From Paracoccaceae bacterium (GTDB taxonomy: Bacteria; Pseudomonadota; Alphaproteobacteria; Rhodobacterales; Rhodobacteraceae), in NCBI GenBank assembly GCA_004153385.1, contig SDAL01000004.1, positions 124,001 through 188,000 of the forward strand: DNA of 64,000 nucleotides. The letters are read 5' to 3'. The translations under genes were made by a program, and so were the position numbers. This document shows positions 25,115 through 33,731 of this stretch, one piece after another; the first letter of the stretch is position 1, and each line of letters starts with the position of its first letter. A model generated the notes under the pieces. It made no database searches, was not told the DNA's origin, and saw only the letters and a program-made list of their open reading frames with translations.

Positions 25115-25969
25115 GTGCAGAAAGGGTCTGCTGAAATCGCACAATCAAGAGGTCGCATTTTGGAACACTTAGCACAGGCAGGGGCCGCCCTTTTGGGCGA
25201 AACTTTACGCGACTGGCAGGCCCTGAGCGGCGGTGACATTTCCTCTGTCTTGCGGATCACAACAGGGTCCGGCAGGCGCTCGGTTGTGAAAAACGGGCCT
25301 GCCCCGCGAACCGAGGCCGCCATGCTACAGTGCCTTGCTCAGGCAGGTGCCCCCACCCCGCAGGTGCGTGCAGCCAGTGCCGAGACATTGGTCTTAAACG
25401 AACTTCGTCATGATGGCGGACTGGATCAACGTGGCTGGGCCGAACTGGGACAGGTTTTGCGCACCATGCACGCCCATCATGGCACGCGCTACGGCTGGCA
25501 CGAGGATTATGCCTTCGGCCCGGTCCCAGTGCACAACGCCGAAATGCGCAACTGGCCGGATTTCTGGGCTGAATGCCGCCTGCTGCCGGAACTGGACCGG
25601 ATTTCCGCAGGATTAAGTCGTCGGATCGAAGCCTTGGCCAAGGATCTTCCCAACCGGCTGCCCGCCGCACCTCCCGCTGCACTTTTGCATGGCGATCTGT
25701 GGACAGGCAACGTGATGGCATATCGGGGTGGACTTTGTGCATTGATCGATCCCGCCTGCTATTACGGTGATGGCGAAGTGGATTTGGCCATGCTTCAACT
25801 TTTCGGGCGGATCGGCGAGAGCTTTCACGAAAGCTACGGCACGCTTGCGCCGCATGCAGATGAACGGCGCGCAATCTATCAGCTTTGGCCAGCTATCGTG
25901 CATTTACGATTATTTGGAGCAGGCTATCGCAACATGGTCGATGGGCTTTTGACGCAAGCCCGCGCGTAA
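25115..25969 (+). CDS. Fructosamine kinase family protein
   Basis: A 284-residue kinase of the fructosamine-3-kinase/APH fold, which phosphorylates ketosamines on glycated proteins or free Amadori compounds. Motifs: GGDISSVLRITTGSGRRSVV (nucleotide loop with VVK), catalytic LLHGDLWTGNVMAYRGGLCA (HGD..N) and metal-binding LIDPACYYGDGEVDLAMLQL. The start is a GTG at 25115 without a clear ribosome binding site; internal starts are possible. Single-gene unit convergent with fliL and divergent from the exonuclease. Confidence 0.88.
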   Translation: MQKGSAEIAQSRGRILEHLAQAGAALLGETLRDWQALSGGDISSVLRITTGSGRRSVVKNGPAPRTEAAMLQCLAQAGAPTPQVRAASAETLVLNELRHDGGLDQRGWAELGQVLRTMHAHHGTRYGWHEDYAFGPVPVHNAEMRNWPDFWAECRLLPELDRISAGLSRRIEALAKDLPNRLPAAPPAALLHGDLWTGNVMAYRGGLCALIDPACYYGDGEVDLAMLQLFGRIGESFHESYGTLAPHADERRAIYQLWPAIVHLRLFGAGYRNMVDGLLTQARA

Positions 25970-25991
25970 CCCTGCCAATACGAGGGCCAGA

Positions 25992-26456
25992 TCACATATC
26001 CTGACGCAAGATATCCGATACCAACACATCAGAGACATCACGGCCCAACACTTTTCTGGCAGCCTCCAAAAGCGCGCGGCGCAGGGCTGTCATATTGTCA
26101 CTCGCGGTAAACACGCCGCGAAACCCGCCTGAATTTGCGTGATCAAACAGGACCTGTAGGAAATTATCGCGCAGCTTCGGCTCTATGGCATAAACCTGCT
26201 CTGTCGCCCCCACAGGCACTTCCAAAGATAGGGACATGATGACAAGCGAACTGACCCGCGCCTGCTCAACGATGGGCACAACAAACTGGTTGTTCAGCTT
26301 CACATATTCCAAGGTTGGATCCTGTTCCTCCTCGGCTTCACTCTCCTCATGGCTTTCCGCTGCCGGCTCGGAAGGGTCGGGCCGCAGGAAGATACCCGCC
26401 CCTGCGCCAGCGCCAATACCAATGACTATTAATAAGATAGGCAGTATTTTACCCAT
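25992..26456 (-). CDS. fliL: Flagellar basal body-associated protein FliL
   Basis: Inner-membrane protein at the stator/basal body that supports motor function; 154 residues. It has one N-terminal helix (ILPILLIVIGIGAGAGAGIF), then a very acidic periplasmic linker (ESHEESEAEEEQ). The FliL domain follows, with YVKLNNQFVVPIVEQARVSS and LLEAARKVLGRDVSDVLVSD. Last gene of the leftward flgB-to-fliL operon, 9 bp after flgH. Confidence 0.87.
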   Translation of the reverse strand: MGKILPILLIVIGIGAGAGAGIFLRPDPSEPAAESHEESEAEEEQDPTLEYVKLNNQFVVPIVEQARVSSLVIMSLSLEVPVGATEQVYAIEPKLRDNFLQVLFDHANSGGFRGVFTASDNMTALRRALLEAARKVLGRDVSDVLVSDILRQDM

Positions 26457-26465
26457 GCATCCCCC

Positions 26466-27191
26466 TTAAAACGGCATAACGATATCGGCGATCTGTGATC
26501 CGATACGGGGTTGCTGCACATCCGAGATCTGGCCGCGCCCACCATAGGAAATGCGTGCGCCTGCAATTTTGTCATAGGTAATTTCGTTCTGGCGGCTGAT
26601 ATCTTCAGGACGCACGAAGCCCGTTACAACCAGTTCGCGGACCTCATAGTTCACACGCACTTCCTGACTGCCCTGAATGCGCAGAACGCCATTGGGAAGC
26701 GCATCCAGAACGGTCGCGGCCACCCGCAGTTCCAACTGTTCGTTTCGTGACACAGAGCCATCGCCCTGAAACGAAGAATTGGAGTTGGTAGAGACAGCGT
26801 TCGCCATATTTGCCCCTTCTGGTAATGCCTTGTTGATCTGTTCCGGCAGCCCAAAAAGCGAAGGGATTCCCATGGATTGCGCATCCGTACGGCTACGCCC
26901 GGTGGTGTTGGATATTTCTGCGCTATCATCGATTTCGATCACAACGGTCAGAATATCACCGCGTTGTGCGGCACGCCTGTCGCCCAACAAAGAGCGCGGG
27001 CGCCCCGACCAAAGTGAGGCAGCCCCCACCGGCGCGCGGTCTTGCGCCACCTCCGGCATGGGAATGGTGTTCATCGCAAAGTATTCGTTTCCGTCTTCTA
27101 CCGGCGTGAAATCCGGTGCGCGGCCCACGTCCTCCAGACGCTGGCATCCGAGCGTCACTAGCATAATAAAAATCAAGCCTACCAATCGCAT
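26466..27191 (-). CDS. flgH: Flagellar L-ring protein FlgH (lipoprotein)
   Basis: Outer-membrane L-ring subunit around the flagellar rod; 241 residues. The lipobox LVTLGC places the lipidated Cys at residue 16. FlgH blocks: SLWSGRPRSLLGDRRAAQRG, DILTVVIEIDDSAEISNTTG and the C-terminal RPEDISRQNEITYDKIAGAR with ISYGGRGQISDVQQPRIGSQ. Downstream of flgA by 5 bp; the matching P-ring gene flgI is not in this stretch. Confidence 0.94.
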   Translation of the reverse strand: MRLVGLIFIMLVTLGCQRLEDVGRAPDFTPVEDGNEYFAMNTIPMPEVAQDRAPVGAASLWSGRPRSLLGDRRAAQRGDILTVVIEIDDSAEISNTTGRSRTDAQSMGIPSLFGLPEQINKALPEGANMANAVSTNSNSSFQGDGSVSRNEQLELRVAATVLDALPNGVLRIQGSQEVRVNYEVRELVVTGFVRPEDISRQNEITYDKIAGARISYGGRGQISDVQQPRIGSQIADIVMPF

Positions 27192-27196
27192 GCGGG

Positions 27197-27619
27197 TCAG
27201 TCCTTCTGAACATAGGCGGTGCCATCCGCGGCAATCGTGGCACTCAAAGTGGTCTTGGACGCAACATTCATCACCCGAATCGTGTCGCCCCGGGCTGCGC
27301 GTTGCAGCGCGCGCCCTTCCGTGATGATCATCAGCCCCCCCCGCCGATACGCGAGCGAAACCTTCTGGTTGCGATCCACGATAGCAGGCTCGCTCAAATG
27401 CTCGGGGCGGATCGGTCGGCCGGCATAAATGGCCACACGCGTTTCCAGTCCGACCGCGGAAATCGGATCACGCAGCGCGCCTGCGACATCTTGAGAAGAA
27501 ATCGAAAGATCTTCTGGCGCGACAAGCGTATTGGCGCGCAGGGTACGCGCGGCGATCACGGTTTCGGCCACGGCAGGAGATGCAAATAAAAGGGCGCAAA
27601 AAAGCGATAGGACGCGCAT
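27197..27619 (-). CDS. flgA: Flagellar P-ring assembly chaperone FlgA
   Basis: Periplasmic chaperone for P-ring (FlgI) assembly; 140 residues, the short form common in Rhodobacterales. A signal peptide ends near PAVAET. The SAF-type part reads TVIAARTLRANTLVAPEDLS, and the C-terminus carries GRALQRAARGDTIRVMNVAS. The ATG at 27619 overlaps the flgG stop (TGATG), so it is translationally coupled to flgG. Confidence 0.88.
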   Translation of the reverse strand: MRVLSLFCALLFASPAVAETVIAARTLRANTLVAPEDLSISSQDVAGALRDPISAVGLETRVAIYAGRPIRPEHLSEPAIVDRNQKVSLAYRRGGLMIITEGRALQRAARGDTIRVMNVASKTTLSATIAADGTAYVQKD

Positions 27620-28404
27620 CACCGTACCTGTACGGTGGCCGAAAGTATCTGATCAGCTGCAGTAATCACCTTGGAGTTCAACTCATATCCGCGTTGCGCT
27701 TTGATCAGTTCAGTGATTTCGCGCACGGGATCGACGGAACTTTCCTCCAGATACCCTTGCCTTAGCGTCCCCAAACCATCCTCGCCCGGCGTGCCGACCA
27801 CGGGCGGACCAGAGGCACCGGTTTCAAGAAACAGGTTGGACCCCATCGCCTCCAGGCCTTTTTTGTTGGAGAAGTTTGCAAGTGTCAGCTGCCCCATCAG
27901 CTGCGGCTCGACCTGATCGCTGAAATAGGCGTAAACTTCCCCCGAGGCATTGATCGCGATCGAGCGTGCATCCTCCGGAATTGTGATGTCGGGCACCACA
28001 GGATACCCATCGGATGTCACCACCTGGCCATCGCCTGACCGTTTCAGACCGCCGTCGCGTGTATAAGCCGAGATGCCGGAGGGCAGCGTAACCTCCAGAT
28101 ACCCCAACCCCTCGATCGCAACATCCAGATCGCCGCCGGTGCTCAACACCGTGCCTTGCTCCAGAATTTGCGTAACGCTGGTGGGGCGCACCCCTAGGCC
28201 CAGCTGGACGCCCGCAGGGACCACAGTCCCGTCACTGGCGTTGATTGTGCCCGGGCGCGTCATTTGCTGATAGTGCAAATCCGCAAACTCCGCACGCCGC
28301 GCATTGTAGCCCGTGGTGGACATATTCGCGAGGTTGTTGGAAATGACTTCAACCCGCATTTGCTGGGCGCTCATTCCGGTGGCCGCAATTTGAAGCGCAC
28401 GCAT
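27619..28404 (-). CDS. flgG: Flagellar distal rod protein FlgG
   Basis: Structural distal rod protein exported by the flagellar type III system; 261 residues, the typical length. The N-terminal rod motif is ALQIAATGMSAQQMRVEVIS followed by NNLANMSTTGYNARRAEF. The C-terminal helix is VREITELIKAQRGYELNSKV with ITAADQILSATVQ. Follows flgF by 10 bp. Confidence 0.95.
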   Translation of the reverse strand: MRALQIAATGMSAQQMRVEVISNNLANMSTTGYNARRAEFADLHYQQMTRPGTINASDGTVVPAGVQLGLGVRPTSVTQILEQGTVLSTGGDLDVAIEGLGYLEVTLPSGISAYTRDGGLKRSGDGQVVTSDGYPVVPDITIPEDARSIAINASGEVYAYFSDQVEPQLMGQLTLANFSNKKGLEAMGSNLFLETGASGPPVVGTPGEDGLGTLRQGYLEESSVDPVREITELIKAQRGYELNSKVITAADQILSATVQVR

Positions 28405-28414
28405 GATATTCTCC

Positions 28415-29128
28415 TTATTTCACCAAACTGGAGACAACAGAGCGAATGCGCTCGTCCTCTCGATCAAGGAATTTCTGACCCATTTCATAGGCACGCTGCA
28501 CCTCGATCATGCGTGCGACCTCCGTCAGTGGATCAACGTTTGATTCCTCGATAAACCCTTGCAAAACCGTTGGGTTATCCGCAGGCAGCGGAGCCTCTTC
28601 GGTACGGAAACGTGTGCCGCCCACATGGATCAGCCCGTTCGGATCTGCCGGAGTATAGATGCCCAGTTGCGCAATCGGCGCGCCATTCACAGACATCGTG
28701 CCATCCGCCGCCACGGCCAGCGCGCCTTCGGGTGGAATAAATATAGGTCCGCCGCCGCTATCAAGCACCCGATAGCCGTCCTGTGTTACCAATTCGCCTT
28801 CTGCCGAGGGGCTAAAGCTTCCGGCACGGCTAAGTTGATCGCCCTGCGGTGTTTCGATCAGGAAAAAACCATCGCCCTCAATTGCGAAATCATGGCTGTT
28901 GCCAGTGGCCGTCAGCGCCCCTTGCAATTGGGAAATTTCGCGCCCGTTGGCATAGGCCATCGACAGCGAAGGCTCTTCGCCAGAAAGCGCGGAGATGTAT
29001 TCCGAAAAAATAATCCCTTCTTTGCGAAAACCGGCAGTAGAAACGTTCGAGATGTTGTTCGCCACCACCTGCATTTCTCGCATCAAACCCGATTGCCGGG
29101 TCAGCGTGGTGTATATTGCATTGTCCAT
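28415..29128 (-). CDS. flgF: Flagellar proximal rod protein FlgF
   Basis: Rod protein linking FlgC and FlgG; 237 residues. It begins MDNAIYTTLTRQSGLMREMQ, then NNISNVSTAGFRKEGIIF, the conserved N-terminal rod block. It ends VDPLTEVARMIEVQRAYEMG, the C-terminal coiled helix. 3 bp from fliQ and 10 bp from flgG. It differs from flgG in lacking the MSAQQ start. Confidence 0.92.
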   Translation of the reverse strand: MDNAIYTTLTRQSGLMREMQVVANNISNVSTAGFRKEGIIFSEYISALSGEEPSLSMAYANGREISQLQGALTATGNSHDFAIEGDGFFLIETPQGDQLSRAGSFSPSAEGELVTQDGYRVLDSGGGPIFIPPEGALAVAADGTMSVNGAPIAQLGIYTPADPNGLIHVGGTRFRTEEAPLPADNPTVLQGFIEESNVDPLTEVARMIEVQRAYEMGQKFLDREDERIRSVVSSLVK

Positions 29129-29131
29129 AAG

Positions 29132-29401
29132 CTATCCTCCGGCGATCATTGGAATGATGTCGGCTGTGAAAAAATCCACCAAACGCTCCGTCATGAAAGA
29201 CATCGACACCCAAAATACGGCCAACATTGCGCCCACTTTCGGCACGAAGGTCAGCGTCATCTCCTGAACGGAGGTCAGGGCCTGAAACAACCCGATTGCG
29301 ACACCTGCGATCAATGCCACGCTTAGCATCGGGGCAGAGATCATCACCGCGATCCAGAGCCCCTCGCGAAGCGTGTCGAAAAACAGAGCATCCCTCAGCA
29401 T
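29132..29401 (-). CDS. fliQ: Flagellar export apparatus protein FliQ
   Basis: Small inner-membrane part of the flagellar type III export gate; 89 residues with two hydrophobic helices (VALIAGVAIGLFQALTSVQE and a late MLAVFWVSMSFMTERLV). The QALTSVQEMTLTFVPK block between them is the family signature. The start is next to the fliE stop (1-bp overlap) and flgF follows directly, a compact rod operon order seen in Rhodobacterales. Confidence 0.92.
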   Translation of the reverse strand: MLRDALFFDTLREGLWIAVMISAPMLSVALIAGVAIGLFQALTSVQEMTLTFVPKVGAMLAVFWVSMSFMTERLVDFFTADIIPMIAGG

Positions 29402-29709
29402 CAGACAGGCATCCTGAGGATTTCCTGATAGGCTTCCACAACCTTGTTGCGCACAGTGACCGCGGTTTCCACAGCCAGTTCTGTTTGTGCAAGCGCCTGA
29501 ACAAGCTGATGAGGATCGGCCTCCCCCATCATCGCGGATTTCGCGGTAGTCTCGCCTTGTTTTACCGTATCTACGAAACCCTGTGCCAGCGCTGCAAAAG
29601 GCGACTCTTCCGATTGCGCGGGTTTGTTTGTTGTTCCCGCCCCGCCGGGCTGGACCAAGGATCGCCCTTGGGCGTAACTTTGGGCGGCAAGAGAAGTCTT
29701 CACGTCCAT
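29401..29709 (-). CDS. fliE: Flagellar hook-basal body complex protein FliE
   Basis: Adapter between MS ring and rod; 102 residues. The C-terminal half is characteristic: KSAMMGEADPHQLVQALAQT, then ELAVETAVTVRNKVVEAYQE and ILRMPV. The ATG at 29709 is chosen over a GTG at 29718 because GAGGTG sits at the right distance. Lies 21 bp after flgC. Confidence 0.9.
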   Translation of the reverse strand: MDVKTSLAAQSYAQGRSLVQPGGAGTTNKPAQSEESPFAALAQGFVDTVKQGETTAKSAMMGEADPHQLVQALAQTELAVETAVTVRNKVVEAYQEILRMPV

Positions 29710-29730
29710 TCTAGACACCTCGTTTGTGGT

Positions 29731-30123
29731 TTATCGACGTAAAAGCTCAAGCAAGGCAGACGACATCTGTCGCGTTTGCTCAAACATTTTCAGATTGGCT
29801 TCATAGCTGCGCTGCGCCTCGCGAGCGTCGGCGATTTCCATCACCAGATCGACGTTCGAGCCGTCAACATAGCCGCTTTCATCTGCCATGGGGCTACCAG
29901 GGTCATACACACGGTCCAGTGCACTACGATCCAGATCGACCCGGCCCAAACGCACGGCACCTTGCGCGCCCTGACCAGTCATCACCTCTTCGAACTGTGT
30001 CGTTTTGCGATGAAACCCCGGCGTATCGGCATTGGCGATATTTTCAGATACATAGCGTAGCCGCGCGGCCTGCGCCTTCATGCCGGAGGCCGCAATCGAG
30101 AACGCGCTGTTGAAATCTGTCAT
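29731..30123 (-). CDS. flgC: Flagellar proximal rod protein FlgC
   Basis: 130-residue rod protein. N-terminal block: FSIAASGMKAQAARLRYVSE, then NIANADTPGFHRKTTQFEEV. C-terminal: VDLVMEIADAREAQRSYEAN, then LKMFEQTRQMSSALLELL. Immediately follows flgB (2-bp gap). Normal family length. Confidence 0.94.
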   Translation of the reverse strand: MTDFNSAFSIAASGMKAQAARLRYVSENIANADTPGFHRKTTQFEEVMTGQGAQGAVRLGRVDLDRSALDRVYDPGSPMADESGYVDGSNVDLVMEIADAREAQRSYEANLKMFEQTRQMSSALLELLRR

Positions 30124-30125
30124 AC

Positions 30126-30512
30126 TTAGCTCCTAGAAGCGCTGGTGCGTAAAATGTTCATCGCGGATTTGTAGATTGCGAGGGACAGGTCGTGCTGACG
30201 CTTCACCTCCACCGCTTTCACCATCTCCGTTTCCAACGACACCGTATTTCCGTTTGGCGACGCCGTTCCCGGATCGGACCGCGTAATAACATCGGCCCGA
30301 ACCCCGCCCGAGGCACCGATATGGCCCGCCCGTGTCGCCTTCAGCGCCATCCCTGTTTGATCCGCATAGGATTGCGCAAACGGCACCACATCGCGCGCCT
30401 TGAAACCGGGCGTGTCGGCATGGGCCATATTGCGCGCAACCGTGGTTTGGCGCAGCGCGGCATGGCGTCCCATCGACTGGGCCAAGTTCATTATTTCAAT
30501 ATGCTCAAACAG
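30126..30512 (-). CDS. flgB: Flagellar proximal rod protein FlgB, probable CTG start
   Basis: Proximal rod protein exported by the flagellar type III system, about 128 residues, first gene of the leftward operon. Homology (FEHIEIMNLAQSMGRHAALR, ARNMAHADTPGFKARDV, and C-terminal SLETEMVKAVEVKRQHDLSL) begins right at a CTG codon at 30512. The strong GGAGGAG site lies 6 bases before that CTG. The only in-frame ATG (30491) would cut into the conserved helix, and a TTG at 30539 would add a basic nine-residue tail and has a poor site. A CTG start is therefore the best reading, though unusual. Confidence 0.85.
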   Translation of the reverse strand: MFEHIEIMNLAQSMGRHAALRQTTVARNMAHADTPGFKARDVVPFAQSYADQTGMALKATRAGHIGASGGVRADVITRSDPGTASPNGNTVSLETEMVKAVEVKRQHDLSLAIYKSAMNILRTSASRS

Positions 30513-30556
30513 GGGGCTTCTCCTCCGTATCTCAACCAAGGCTTAAGGGAGATTCC

Positions 30557-30571
30557 TTAAAAAACATTTAG
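30557..30571. promoter_or_regulatory. CtrA-like half-site pair
   Basis: TTAA at 30557-30560, seven bases, then TTAG at 30568-30571: one mismatch from the CtrA box TTAA-N7-TTAA, in the 79-bp region between flgB and fliI. CtrA controls flagellar genes in Rhodobacterales, so a site here is plausible; a single short match is weak evidence. Confidence 0.3.
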
Positions 30572-30591
30572 AGAGACACAGGAGGACCAGA

Positions 30592-31926
30592 ATGGCGCTC
30601 ACAGAATTGGCACGGCTTAGCGCCTCGCTCGATGATATCCGGCTGACCCATGTGGTGGGCCGCATCAGCAGGGTGGGGCAAAATATGCTCGAGGTGCGCG
30701 GCCTGTCGCATTGCGCGACCCTTGGTGATCGCGTCGAGGTCCGTGGCGCCTCGGGCACCGTAATCGGCGCAGAGGTTCTGATCCTGACACAAGGCGCGCT
30801 GCAGCTGCTTACCGACGAGCCGACCGACGGGATCGCGATCCATGATCGCGTGACGCTGCTGGGGGCCGTGGGGATTGCCCCCGATGACTCATGGATCGGG
30901 CGTATCATCGATCCCTTCGGGCAGCCGCTGGACGGCAAGCCGCTGCTGGCAGGACAGTGTGCCCGCAAGCTACGCGCCTCCCCCCCTGCTGCCGCGCGTC
31001 GCAACCGCTTGGGCGCACGGCTGGAAACCGGTCTGTGCGGCTTCAACACGCTTTTGCCATTGGTGCGGGGCCAGCGCATTGGCCTGTTTGCCGGCTCCGG
31101 CGTCGGGAAATCGTCGCTGCTGGCAAAATTTGCCAAAGGGGTGGCAGCGGATGTCGCGGTGATCGCCCTGATCGGCGAGCGTGGCCGGGAATTGCGGGAA
31201 TTTGTCGAGAATGTGCTGGGGCCGGAAGGTATGGCACGATCTGTCGTGATTGCGGCCACATCAGATCAGTCCCCCTTGGTCAGGCGACGCTGCGCATGGG
31301 CCGCGATGTGCGTGGCAGAGCACTTTCGTGACCAAGGGCAGCATGTGCTGTTTCTGGCAGACAGCATCACCCGCTTTGCAGAGGCGCACCGCGAGATCGC
31401 GCTCGCAGGCGGCGAAGCGGCAAGCCTGCGCGGATTTCCTCCCTCCACCTCGCACCAGATCATGTCGCTGGCCGAACGCGCCGGCCCGGGCACCGAGGGT
31501 ACCGGAGATATAACGGCGGTTTTCTCGGTTCTGGTTCCGGGATCGGATATGGAAGAACCTGTGGCAGATATCTTGCGCGGGGTCTTGGATGGCCACGTGG
31601 TGATGGATCGCAAAATCGCTGAGCGGGGCCGCTATCCCGCGATCGATCTGTTGCGCTCTGTGTCCAGAGCTTTGCCAGCCGCCGCTAACGCAGAAGAAAA
31701 CGCAATGATCCAGATGGCGCGCCGATTGCTTGGGGCATATGACCGTGCCGAAATGATGGTCCAAGCGGGTCTTTACACCGCAGGATCAGATCCGGAAGTG
31801 GATGCGGCCTTGCGCATCTGGCCTGCGCTCGACGGGTTTATCGCGGAAGATGAACCGGACAATACCGCCGCGAGTTTCCGGCGCCTGCACAGTATTCTGG
31901 CCCGGGCAAACCTGCGCCCGGGCTAA
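30592..31926 (+). CDS. fliI: Flagellar export ATPase FliI
   Basis: Cytosolic ATPase that energises and loads substrates for the flagellar type III export gate; 444 residues. The F1-beta-like core has Walker A GLFAGSGVGKSSLLAKFAKG, DVAVIALIGERGRELREFVE, Walker B VLFLADSITRFAEAHREIAL, and the T3SS/FliI signature GFPPSTSHQIMSLAERAGPG. An AGGAGG site lies before the ATG. It is transcribed alone, divergent from flgB and convergent with the stress kinase gene, instead of sitting beside fliH/fliJ. Confidence 0.94.
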   Translation: MALTELARLSASLDDIRLTHVVGRISRVGQNMLEVRGLSHCATLGDRVEVRGASGTVIGAEVLILTQGALQLLTDEPTDGIAIHDRVTLLGAVGIAPDDSWIGRIIDPFGQPLDGKPLLAGQCARKLRASPPAAARRNRLGARLETGLCGFNTLLPLVRGQRIGLFAGSGVGKSSLLAKFAKGVAADVAVIALIGERGRELREFVENVLGPEGMARSVVIAATSDQSPLVRRRCAWAAMCVAEHFRDQGQHVLFLADSITRFAEAHREIALAGGEAASLRGFPPSTSHQIMSLAERAGPGTEGTGDITAVFSVLVPGSDMEEPVADILRGVLDGHVVMDRKIAERGRYPAIDLLRSVSRALPAAANAEENAMIQMARRLLGAYDRAEMMVQAGLYTAGSDPEVDAALRIWPALDGFIAEDEPDNTAASFRRLHSILARANLRPG

Positions 31927-31934
31927 GGCGCGGC

Positions 31935-33731
31935 CTAGACCGCGTCGTCTTCATCGGCTTCGTCGTCGGTGTCATCGTCGTCACGGGCATGGCGCAACTC
32001 CGCCTCCTGCAACTCGGCGAGTTTGAACTCGGACACGATGCTGTAACGTGCCCCGACCGTTTCCGATGTCAGCGTGCCGTTCAACTGCTGCACGAAAGCC
32101 TTGGCGAGCTGTGAGCCCAACCCGGAACTTGTATCAGACGACACCGGGCCGGCATTCTCGTCAATCGAGTTTTCCAGACGCAAGCGGACATATCCGTCCC
32201 CTATCTTGGTCAGGGCAATGTGCAGATCCGGACGGCTTCCATCCGTGGTCGCTGCATATTTCATTGCATTTGTCATCGCCTCGGTCAGCAACAGCGACAA
32301 CGGCACGGCCTGATCAGGGGTCAGTCTGATCTTGTCGATATCACAAGAAATATCGATCCGGCGTTCTGGCCCCGTGGCCAATGCCGAAATCTGGCGCACG
32401 ATATCAGGCAACAGCTCGTGGGCAGTGATATCTGTCAGACCCGACGTCTGATACAGCCCGCGATGGATGGTGGCCAAGCTGATCACACGTTCCTGGAGCC
32501 CCTTCATCAGCTCTTTGGCCTCGGGCGAGCGTGATTTGCGGATTTGCATGGAAATAATCGATGCAATCAGCTGCAGGTTGTTTTTGACCCGGTGGTGCAC
32601 TTCGCGCAGCAGCACCTCCTGATGATGGATCATGTCCTCCAGCTCGGCCTCGTCATGCAAGATGGTTTCCGTCATCTTTTCATAAGACTTGGCCAGATCC
32701 TGAATTTCCTTGGGCGCACCGTCGTAATTCAGATTGCCGACGCGCCGCGACCCTGATGCAAAGCCGCGCAACGCCCGCGAAAGCCGTTTGATATGGCCGA
32801 TCACCAATTTCTGCATGGCGAAGAATGCCACCAGCAAGCTGGCCAGCCACATAAGACCCGGCACCAGTATGGGGGAAATATCGGCCACAGGATTCATTGA
32901 AATAGACGACCGCGCCGGCCAGCTTCCCATCGCATAAAGCTGGCCCGGCAGCAGTTCGATCACCGAATATACGCGCTCGCGCCCCGACACAGCCTGAGCG
33001 GTAAATGTCAGCGCCTTGGACCCTGCGAGCGCTTTCAACGCGCGATTGGCCGGCAGGGCCTGGGGCGCGTCATCAAGCGAGCCAGAAGAGGTCAGCACAT
33101 TGCCTTCGGTATCAAATGTGAGGATGGTCAAAGCGTTATCGACATCATAGCCCAGCGTATCTTCGTGATGCTTCAGCGCCGAATGCGGCAGGCTCAGCGA
33201 GACAATCCCAAGCCGGTTGCCATCATCATCAAAAACCGGATGCACCGCTGCAATCACCGCCGTGCGAGAAATCGGCCCCTCGGGATTGAGCACGAAGGAA
33301 GGCTCGTCTTTATTCAGAAGCGCGCGTACTGTCTCATTGTCGGAAAAGTCATACGTCACTTCGCGCGAGGAACATCGCATCTGCGCATCAGTCCCGACAA
33401 CTGCCGCGAGCGACAAAGCGGGATCGGCCTCCACCACCTGCCGCATCTGCGCATTGCAGGCCTCGGGATCATCCAGCAGCGGCTTTAGGCTATGGGCAAG
33501 CAACCGCGCCTCCGCCTGTGCCTGCTGCAAAATACGCGTTTCTCCTGTGACGGCCTGCAGGGTTTCCCCCATCAAGGCAGCCTCTGAACGCGCACGCGCC
33601 TCCTTCAGCAGTGAACTCGACTGAATTGCCGATATCAAAAGCAGAGGAAATAGCGCCACCGCGAGAAATATCGCGAGGCGCACGCCGAGTCGGTCGATAA
33701 ACGACCCTGTCGACCTTTCCGTTTTTGTCAT
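31935..33731 (-). CDS. Membrane sensor histidine kinase, HisKA_2 type (general stress response)
   Basis: 598 residues. Transmembrane helix 1 is LAIFLAVALFPLLLISAI (about 19-36) and helix 2 is VPGLMWLASLLVAFFAMQKL (about 290-309), enclosing a periplasmic sensor of about 250 residues. A HAMP-like linker follows, then the HisKA_2 box LREVHHRVKNNLQLIASIIS with the phospho-acceptor His. The ATPase region has LLLTEAMTNAMKYA and SGLGSQLAKAFVQQL. The last 20 residues are strikingly acidic (DDDDTDDEADEDDAV). The start overlaps the ecfG stop (ATGA). By position and type it is the likely kinase for PhyR. Confidence 0.88.
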   Translation of the reverse strand: MTKTERSTGSFIDRLGVRLAIFLAVALFPLLLISAIQSSSLLKEARARSEAALMGETLQAVTGETRILQQAQAEARLLAHSLKPLLDDPEACNAQMRQVVEADPALSLAAVVGTDAQMRCSSREVTYDFSDNETVRALLNKDEPSFVLNPEGPISRTAVIAAVHPVFDDDGNRLGIVSLSLPHSALKHHEDTLGYDVDNALTILTFDTEGNVLTSSGSLDDAPQALPANRALKALAGSKALTFTAQAVSGRERVYSVIELLPGQLYAMGSWPARSSISMNPVADISPILVPGLMWLASLLVAFFAMQKLVIGHIKRLSRALRGFASGSRRVGNLNYDGAPKEIQDLAKSYEKMTETILHDEAELEDMIHHQEVLLREVHHRVKNNLQLIASIISMQIRKSRSPEAKELMKGLQERVISLATIHRGLYQTSGLTDITAHELLPDIVRQISALATGPERRIDISCDIDKIRLTPDQAVPLSLLLTEAMTNAMKYAATTDGSRPDLHIALTKIGDGYVRLRLENSIDENAGPVSSDTSSGLGSQLAKAFVQQLNGTLTSETVGARYSIVSEFKLAELQEAELRHARDDDDTDDEADEDDAV

